Assembly (NCBI GenBank): GCA_947095585.1
Contig: OX352761.1
Span: forward strand, 91,198,833-91,262,832
DNA: 64,000 nucleotides
Origin: Nephrocerus scutellatus
Lineage: Eukaryota > Arthropoda > Insecta > Diptera > Pipunculidae
Direction: 5' to 3'
In this document: piece after piece, positions 57,084 to 64,000 of the stretch
Layout: the number at the start of each line of letters is the position of its first letter
Numbering within the stretch: position 1 is the first letter of the stretch
The notes under the pieces: model-generated
What the model saw: the letters and a program-made list of their open reading frames with translations, nothing else
Databases searched by the model: none
Told to the model about the DNA's origin: nothing
Translations under genes and position numbers: made by a program

Positions 57084-58190
57084 TTTTTATAGACGGCCCC
57101 AACCGGGAAATAGTAGTTGTATCGGCCTACTATGCCGGGGACAAGGAGGATATGCCGCCCCAGGAGATACAAGAACTGGGCGATTATTGCCGAAGGCACA
57201 GGAAACCACTACTAGTTTGGTGTGATGCAAATGCTCACAACGAAGAGTGGGTAGCACCGATACTAACAAGAGCGGTGAGTACCTTTTAGAGTTTTTGGTT
57301 TAGGAAAACCTAGATGTATATAATGTTGGCAGGGTACCGATTTTTACTAATAGGAAAAAGGAAGAAGTACTTGACATCACCTTCGGAACTCCGAAATTGA
57401 GTCGAGTACTCAATAGGTGGAGGGTCTCCTCCCAGCCATCTCTATCAGATCATAGGATAATCCTATTTGAATTGGGAGGGCTTCTAGAGGAGAAAATAAC
57501 TATTAGAAATCCTAGAAGGACAAATTATGGGGCTTTCAAAACCAATTTGAGATAGAACGAGGAACACATTTCAGTTCAAAGAGTGGCCAAGTGCCCACAT
57601 GAGCTGGAATGTGCGGCAAGATAAATTGATAGGGCAATCTCCGATGCGTATGACTCATACGCTGCCCGGTGAGCTCTCCTAAAATCAGCAATGAAGCTCC
57701 GCGACTAGCTGGAGCAGGAATTTATGCCCAAGGCAACGCAGACAATATAGTCATCGTAGCAAGAGGAAAATTCGAGGAAGTGCCATAATCCAAAACGGAT
57801 TCAATATCACGAGATGGTGCCAAGAAGTGAGACTAAGGGTAAGCCAAAATAAGACCACAATGGTTCCCTTCACCAATAAAAGGAAGCTGGGGCGGATCCA
57901 CCCGGTAACCCTTAATAGAGAAGAGATAGCTATCAGCAAGGAGGTTAAATACCTTGGACTGATATTTTATAGCAGACTGCTATGGAACAAACACCAGAAA
58001 GCTACTACAAAAATCAAAAAGAGCATTCATGGTATGCAGAAGAGTGGCAGGTAAAGCGTGGGGAGTTAGTCCCAGAATAATACACTGGATGTACACCGTG
58101 ATAGTAGTTCCAATAATTACCTACGAGCAGTTGCAAGGGCGGATAAAAGCTAAGCAAGCTAAGCACCACGAAAAGGGAATTGTAAAAAAA
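57084..58190 (+). pseudogene. LOA-type LINE ORF2 fragment, left arm
   Basis: The endonuclease portion reads DGPNREIVVVSAYYAGDKED, then WCDANAHNEEW, then EVLDITFGTPKL and SQPSLSDHRIILFEL. After an internal deletion, the post-catalytic RT region follows (KVRLRVSQNKTTMV-like, KEVKYLGLIFYSRLLWNKH, WGVSPRIIHWMYT). RT catalytic motifs are missing. It is an inverted, nearly identical copy of 58990-60311 lacking a further 197 bp. Confidence 0.8.
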
Positions 58191-58552
58191 CAACCCATAA
58201 AAATTCAAATTTTTCATGTAAATTCTCTAATAGGAGATGGGTGTGTGTTAAAACTTGAAGAAAATCATGCTAATTTTTAAAAAAATTACATGGACACCAC
58301 ACGGATCTCAGGGCCCTATCACTCCAACAAATTTACAAAAAGTTTTGTCCATCAGTGATACACATGTGTTTAAAATTTGAAGAAAATCGAGCTTATTTCA
58401 AAAAAATTTATGTGTGCATCCTTCGGGCCTCAGGGCCCGTTCACTCCAAAAACTTTACAAAAAATGTTTTCCATCGGAGATGCACAGGCGTAAAAAATTT
58501 GAAGAAAATCGGGTTAATTTTTTTGAAAAATTTATATAGGGCCCCAAGACCC
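57084..58552. repeat. Large inverted repeat, left arm (~1.47 kb)
   Basis: Pairs with 58646-60311. Equivalent points add to 117395 in the outer part and 117198 in the inner part; the difference of 197 bp is one deletion in the left arm (around 57690, opposite 59520-59715). Only occasional mismatches are visible, for example Cys/Gly and Cys/Tyr codon differences in the inner part. The spacer is about 93 bp (58553-58645). Confidence 0.9.
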
Positions 58553-58620
58553 CGGCCACCAAAAGTGCAAAAGTGTTGTCCATCGGAGATCACACATATA
58601 TAAAATTTACAAAAAATCGG
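58191..58620 (-). mobile_element. Helentron-like element, reversed, 3' end included
   Basis: On the plus strand it begins CAACCCATAAAAATTCAAA, then AAATTCTCTAATAG (58220), which is the inverted 3' terminus. Four internal units in reverse follow (AAAATTTGAAGAAAATCG, TTTTGTCCATCAGTGATACA, GGGCCTCAGGGCCCG). It joins the LINE fragment on its left without a gap. Confidence 0.8.
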
Positions 58621-58639
58621 GTTAATTTTTTTTTTTTAA

Positions 58640-59010
58640 AAATCGGGGTCTTGGGGCCCTATATAAATTTTTCAAAAAAATTAACCCGATTTTCTTCAAA
58701 TTTTTTACGCCTGTGTATCTCCGATGGAAAACATTTTTTGTAAAGTTTTTGGAGTGAACGGGCCCTGAGGCCCGAAGGATGCCCACATAAATTTTTTTAA
58801 AATAAGCTCGATTTTCTTCAAATTTTAAACAAATGTGTATCACTGATGGACAAAACTTTTTGTAAATTTGTTGGAGTGATAGGGCCCTGAGATCCGTGTG
58901 GTGTCCATGTAATTTTTTTAAAAATTAGCATGATTTTCTTCAAGTTTTAACACACACCCATCTCCTATTAGAGAATTTACATGAAAAATTTGAATTTTTA
59001 TGGGTTGTTT
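58640..59010 (+). mobile_element. Helentron-like element, 3' half
   Basis: Mirror image of 58191-58552: internal units, then TAGAGAATTTACATG (58973) and the tail TTTTTATGGGTTGTTTTTTT, joining the right-arm LINE. It is part of the inverted duplication. Confidence 0.8.
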
Positions 59011-60311
59011 TTTTACAATTCCCTTTTCGTGGTGCTTAGCTTGCTTAACTTTTATCCGCCCTTGCAACTGCTCGTAGGTAATTATTGGAACTACTATCAC
59101 GGTGTACATCCAGTGTATTATTCTGGGACTAACTCCCCAGGCTTTACCTGCCACTCTTCTGCATACCATGAATGCTCTTTTTGATTTTTGTAGTAGCTTT
59201 CTGGTGTTTGTTCCATAGCAGTCTGCTATCAAATATCAGTCCAAGGTATTTAACCTCCTTGCTGATAGCTATCTCTTCTCTATTAAGGGTTACCGGGTGG
59301 ATCCGCCCCAGCTTCCTTTTATTGGTGAAGGGAACCATTGTGGTCTTATTTGGGCTTACCCTTAGTCTCACTTCTTGGCACCATCTCGTGATATTGAATC
59401 CGTTTTGGATTATGGCACTTCCTCGAATTTTCCTCTTGCTACGATGACTATATTGTCTGCGTTGCCTTGGGCATAAATTCCTGCTCCAGCTAGTCGCTGG
59501 AGTAGTTCATCTACAAGGATGCTCCACAAGAACACAAGGTGAAATTACGGAAACTTCTACGTTTGGCACTTCTTACTGTACTTCTAACTGCTGTGAGAGC
59601 TTCTCTGTATTGCTGTCAAATGCCCCTCCTCATAGCGGTTTTAAATTGTTTCCTCACCTGCTTTTGAAGGTTTGAAAGCTTTTCGCTCCACAATGGAGCT
59701 TCATTGCTGATTTTAGGAGAGCTCACCGGGCAGCGTATGAGTCATACGCATCGGAGATTGCCCTATCAATTTATCTTGCCGCACATTCCAGCACATGTGG
59801 GCACTTGGCCACTCTTTGAACTGAAATGTGTTCCTCGTTCTATCTCAAATTGGTTTTGAAAGCCCCATAATTTGTCCTTCTAGGATTTCTAATAGTTATT
59901 TTCTCCTCTAGAAGCCCTCCCAATTCAAATAGGATTATCCTATGATCTGATAGAGATGGCTGGGAGGAGACCCTCAACCTATTGAGTACTCGACTCAATT
60001 TCGGAGTTCCGAAGGTGATGTCAAGTACTTCTTCCTTTTTCCTATTAGTAAAAATCGGTACCCTGCCAACATTATATACATCTAGGTTTTCCTAAACCAA
60101 AAACTCTAAAAGGTACTCACCGCTCTTGTTAGTATCGGTGCTACCCACTCTTCGTTGTGAGCATTTGCATCACACCAAACTAGTAGTGGTTTCCTGTGCC
60201 TTCGGCAATAATCGCCCAGTTCTTGTATCTCCTGGGGCGGCATATCCTCCTTGTCCCCGGCATAGTAGGCCGATACAACTACTATTTCCCGGTTGGGGCC
60301 GTCTATAAAAA
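58646..60311. repeat. Large inverted repeat, right arm (~1.67 kb)
   Basis: Partner of 57084-58552. It carries 197 bp (about 59520-59715) missing from the left arm. Beyond 60311 the LINE continues on this side only, so this arm is the source and the left arm the derived copy. Confidence 0.9.
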
Positions 60312-61440
60312 ACTGGCATTGGATTGCAACACAGGTCTTGTGTTGTAAATTCTGGAAGATATAGATAGTTAATACTATTTCTAACGATAATGCAGGCCCG
60401 TGGGGCGTCGTGCCCCACATCATATATCATCTTAGCATCTCTGCTGGACATATCACGGATCTGTCTCCTGTAGCACCAGGGTTCTTGGACCAACAACAGC
60501 CCTAGATGATGTCGGGTGAATATTCTAGCCACAACTGCGGCTGCCCCTTTGGCTTTGTGGGTGTTCACTATTTTTGTGATGGTTATTGATCTACTTAATC
60601 TACTTATTGATCTCTTGTCGTTATGTCGAGGTGCTGGATCTCCTCCAGCAACTCTTCCTCAGAGAGTTGGATTTCATCCAACCCCTCTAGTGTGGTGTTC
60701 TGTTGGGGAAGGGCAGCGAGATCTTCCGTTATTATCATCACACTCTCCTTCTGAGAGCCCTCTGATGTTGTCTGTCCCTTCTCCTTCCTTTGGCCTTCCT
60801 ACCCTCTTTCCCAGGCCACTCACCAATATTTTGCCATATCGGTATCGAAGTGAGTGACCCGCAGCCTTTATCGTGTCTCGGCTGCGGGAGTCGATGGAGA
60901 TGGTAGCAAGTGTACCGTCGCCTTCCTCCCGAAAGCCGATCACCTTCCACAACCCTGTGTGGAGCCCCTTGTTTTGCGCTCCGATCAATGAAAGAGATCT
61001 TCCCATTCCTTGTCGACTGCTTCGTGGGAGGAACACCGATATAATTATCGGTTTGGGCATGTCTTTCCCGTCCCTCGCCACGAGCTTCGGTCCCTTCCAT
61101 GTGGAAATGGTCGGAGCGAGTGACTTCTGCCATGCAGCCGTTTGTCCATCGCAACAGTCGACAAGGATAATACTCGGTCTGAAGTGGACGCCATCAAAGT
61201 CAATTTTGACTTCCTAGCCCAGCGCCTCCTCATCCAGGATAGCATCCTCTAAGGTCGACAGCCGTTCCTGGGTTAGGGTTTCTTTGGGATCATGCTCCGC
61301 AAAGACAGCTACCTTGGTCCGCTTGGCCGCCTCCGCATAGCTTCTCTAAGGGGCCTTACTATTCTTTGCGGGAGCACCGGTCGACTGCCCGCTGGGCACG
61401 GTACGTTTTACACGACTGGACTACGGGTTCCGTAGTTCTA
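59011..61440 (-). pseudogene. LOA-type LINE: ORF1, endonuclease and RT remnant
   Basis: From 61440 leftwards, ORF1 (to about 60650) contains KVAVFAEHDPKETLTQERLS, a stop, KIDFDGVHFRPSIILVDC, PIIISVFLPRSSRQG and ATISIDSRSRDTIKAAG, like LOA-clade ORF1 proteins. ORF2 starts near 60568 with an AP endonuclease (HKAKGAAAVVARIFTRHHLG, LLVQEPWCYR, PRACIIVRNSINYL, EIVVVSAYYAGD, CDANAHNEEW). The RT is reduced to its post-catalytic end (EVKYLGLIFDSRLLWNKH, WGVSPRIIHWMYT), because the palm with YADD is deleted. Stops and frameshifts occur throughout. Confidence 0.8.
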
Positions 61441-61621
61441 AGTTCGTTACTCGTCAAGCTTTGCAGGAAATGCCCCAGCTCATAGCATGAATCTTTGCAA
61501 CTTAAGCCCCCACGTCAATGCCAAGGCCCCTTCCATAGTGGGAATTTTTTTTTAAAAATTTGCCATATTCCTTCGTTTAACGAATCCAACTTTCTAAACC
61601 TCATGACTTTCCATACTTTTT
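61441..61621. other. Short spacer after the LINE 5' end
   Basis: Nothing recognised. It lies between the 5' limit of the LINE ORF1 similarity and the next Helentron-like copy and may be the LINE 5' UTR. Confidence 0.4.
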
Positions 61622-61903
61622 AAATTCTCTATATTAACTTCGCGGACCCGTGTGTTTCTGGCTGGCGGACCAAACATTGTGATCAATTTTTAACCCACTT
61701 CCTAAAGCCCGATTTTATTCAAATTTTGTACACATGTGTACCTCCGATGACAACACTTTCTATTAAAATTTGTACAAATTTTTCTTGATTTACTTAAAAT
61801 TTTATACCGATGGACAACACTTTTTGTAAAAATTTGGCCCCGGGGCATCTCTACAAATTTTATAAAAAAAATTTACCCGATTTTCTTCAAATTTTATACT
61901 TTG
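61622..61903 (+). mobile_element. Helentron-like element, 3'-truncated at mariner
   Basis: AAATTCTCTATATTAACTTC is followed by GCGGACC, TTTCTGGCTGGCGGAC and two to three short units (CACATGTGTACCTCCGATG, GATGGACAACACTTTTTG, GCCCCGGGGCA). It stops at a TTCTTCAAATTTTATAC block, immediately before the mariner fragment. Confidence 0.78.
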
Positions 61904-61905
61904 CT

Positions 61906-62541
61906 TTATTGCTTTTCAAAATATTCGCCTTTGAGATCTATACACTTTTGCATATGCTCAAACCATTTATCGAAACACTTTTTCCAGTCCGAAGATGATA
62001 GCTCAAAAACATGGTTTTTGAACGCGTCAACCGCTTTTTCAGGCGATAAAAATCGTTGTCCACGCACCTTATCCTTGATTATTGGGAACAGGAAGAAGTC
62101 ATTGGGTGCCAACTCGGGGCTGTAAGGCGGATGACCCATCAATTCGATCGTTTAAGTGCTCAAATACTAGCTTGTTTTATGTGATGTGTGTGAGCTCGCA
62201 TTATCGTGATGCAAAATGATTCGCCGTTTTGGGTTGTTTTCTCTCAATTTGTTGAAAACCTCAGGCAAACAAATGGTCGTATACCAAGCTGAATTGACTG
62301 TCTTTTGATTTTCAAGAGCCACAGTAGCCACATTACCGGTTTTCTCGAAGCGACACGCCCATTTGCTTCCCAATGCTCCGAGCTCGCACAACTTTTGTTG
62401 GATTTTTTAGATTTTTCAAGCATTTGGCGGCACCAATCAACGCGAAAATTTTTGTATGCGTCTGTAAAAAAATGTGGAATCCAACGTGCACATAGCTTCC
62501 GCACTTTCAAATGTTCATGTAAAATCGTATATACGCCGTAG
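61906..62541 (-). pseudogene. mariner transposase, C-terminal part, broken
   Basis: On the minus strand: KVRKLCARWIPHFFTDAYKN and FRVDWCRQML (end of the DNA-binding half), then a gap where the first catalytic Asp segment should be. The frame then gives SAWYTTICLPEVFN, RRIILHHDNASSHTS (second Asp), GHPPYSPELAPNDFFLFP (third Asp; mariner DD34D layout) and the C-terminal KGEYFEKQ. Two frameshifts and the missing first Asp mean it is dead. No mariner inverted termini are seen: both ends abut Helentron-like sequence. Confidence 0.88.
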
Positions 62542-62560
62542 CATAGAGAGCAAAATAAAA

Positions 62561-62700
62561 CAACCCATAAAAATTAAAAATTTTCGTGTAAATTCTCTAA
62601 TCGGGAATACACAATGTGCACTTTTTCACAACCAAATTTTTACAAAAAGTGTTGTCCATCGGAGATACACATTCGTATAAAATTTAAAGAACATCGGCTA
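62561..62700 (-). mobile_element. Helentron-like 3' end, reversed
   Basis: CAACCCATAAAAATTAAAAA, then AAATTCTCTAATCG (62590-62599) and one unit in reverse (TTTTTACAAAAAGTGTTGTC, CATCGGAGATACACA). With 61622-61903 it brackets the mariner fragment in opposite orientations. Confidence 0.78.
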
Positions 62701-64000
62701 TTTTTTTTATTTTTCTCTGGACACCGTTTTCTTAGCTATAAATTCGTTCGTCATTTATCAGTTGTCGGAGTAAATGGATGTTGTTGGCCACCTCCTCCTC
62801 CGTCGCTTTGTCTACTCAAAACTGTTCATTCAATGTCACACATTGAATTTATAGTTATGGTTCACAATCGTGAGCAGGACAAAGGCTTTCTTATAATTGA
62901 AGAAAACAGATCCATTTCTTTTAGGAGCCTGAAAATTAAATTGTTTCCATTATTTTAGCTTTTCGTATAAATACTTGCACTACGATGTGCTTTCAATCAA
63001 TCGCACCTACATCATTTGCGGACTTCCACCTACCAAATCCGGCTGCAGTTCTTTTAATCAGGTTTTTAGTGATAAGTGGAGAAACTTTGGTTTTTAAAAC
63101 TTTCCAAAAAACCTTTGTGGTTTCTTATATAATATTACGAGTATATACCACGGATGATGAACAAAAATATTGGTGTGAAATACTTCTTTAAGAAACTCCC
63201 GAAGCATGTCATTCATAAATTAAACACTGATTTCCAAAAATATTTACCACACATATCCTAAAATTAAGCCTAGCAGTTATTTTGGTTAAATAAGTTTTTG
63301 AATTGCTTGCATCCATTCAAAAATACTTTTTGAACACGAGAACTTTCGAGTTATTCAATTCCATTTCCTGCGCAAATTTTTTTTTCTTTTTCTCGAACTT
63401 GGGATTTTTGCATGAGTCAGAAAAAGCGAAAAAAAATCTCTGCCTGTCTGTCTGTGTCTAATCCAATACGGCTTTGGGATTGGGATGAAAATTCATGTTT
63501 AAGCTTTTTACATAAATTGGGAGGTCCCAGTTGATTTTGGCGGATATCGGCCAACTGGAAGTAGCAGTTTAATTTGACAGTTTTTTGAGTTTTTGCAGAT
63601 ATCTCAAATATGTCAATCAAACTCGACATCCGTCCACGGCGTTATAAAAATGTTATATAAATTCATGCGGAAAAGAAACAATTATTTATAATTGTCTCTT
63701 GATTTTAGAAGTGAGATGATTAATTTAAATGCTCCACTTGGTGTTAAAACCTGTTATACATTTACTGTAGATTCCGGCTACGACCGTAAAATAAAGCCAC
63801 ACCACCATTTTTTTTATTAAAACTTTATATTTATCTTGACTAGGGATCAATTTCGTCTGTTCCAACTTATTATAGGTCGTTTTTACGAGCCTTAATTCAG
63901 CAAAATGATCATTGCGTTTCTGTTATGTTTGTTTTGAGAATCAGTCAGCCCCAGATATTACTTCGTATCTTAAATGTTAATCCTCAACTGTGTATACTCA
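62701..64000. other. Gene-free stretch at the right edge
   Basis: No gene recognised. Frames at 62614, 62985 and 63417 are short and without family signatures. Phrases such as CTGCCTGTCTGTCTGTGTC near 63440 resemble the region at about 47715-47760 (ACAGACAGACAGAG), suggesting a diffuse dispersed repeat. A gene starting beyond the edge cannot be excluded. Confidence 0.4.

Overview
The window looks like AT-rich, repeat-dense euchromatin from a dipteran, most likely an acalyptrate fly. Coding exons are split by short introns (54-107 nt) with GTRAGT-like donors. The two best-recognised genes, DDX41/abstrakt and RBM22, are conserved throughout metazoans. The rest is a mosaic of insect-type transposons (Harbinger, hAT, piggyBac, mariner, Helitron and Helentron-like elements, a tRNA-derived SINE, and Jockey, CR1-like and LOA/R1-like LINEs). 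Species assignment is inference only.

Layout. 1-3.3 kb: no gene. 3.3-7.3 kb: a broken Harbinger element whose transposase is split by a Helentron-like insertion. 7.3-10.5 kb: intergenic, with minisatellites and hairpins. 10.5-17.0 kb (+): a five-exon NAP-family (nucleosome assembly protein) gene with a 5.4 kb intron full of LINE debris, a GC-rich minisatellite and a SINE. 18.8-21.0 kb: LOA/R1-type LINE relics in opposite orientations. 21.9-23.9 kb (-): a five-exon F-box/LRR gene. 26.6-27.7 kb: LINE scrap and a tandem MITE array. 28.0-29.2 kb (+): intronless RBM22. 29.5-31.1 kb (-): a six-exon XTBD/G-patch/R3H gene, convergent with RBM22. 31.3-34.1 kb: MITEs and a hAT relic with an intact 8-bp target-site duplication. 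34.2-36.1 kb (+): DDX41/abstrakt. 36.6-39.5 kb: Jockey-type LINE and piggyBac relics. 40-41.4 kb: MITE and Helentron-like copy. 41.4-45.5 kb (-): a nearly complete CR1-like LINE with a PHD-finger ORF1. 45.5-51 kb: gene-free repeats. 51.2-55.7 kb: a three-copy tandem duplication carrying a Helitron with a SINE inside it. 56-61.4 kb: a LOA-type LINE folded into a large, nearly identical inverted repeat. 61.6-62.7 kb: a mariner fragment between pieces of the Helentron-like family.

Functional picture. The five host genes are a histone-chaperone-like protein, an F-box substrate adaptor, a spliceosomal RNA-binding protein, a probable XRN2-partner RNA-binding protein and a DEAD-box helicase. All five reconstruct as full-length frames with phase-consistent introns, so they are probably functional. 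Everything else recognisable is mobile DNA, mostly dead. The most distinctive non-gene signal is an abundant Helentron/DINE-like family with asymmetric inverted termini and an internal repeat of roughly 100-130 bp. It appears about 17 times and has broken, or abuts, several other elements.
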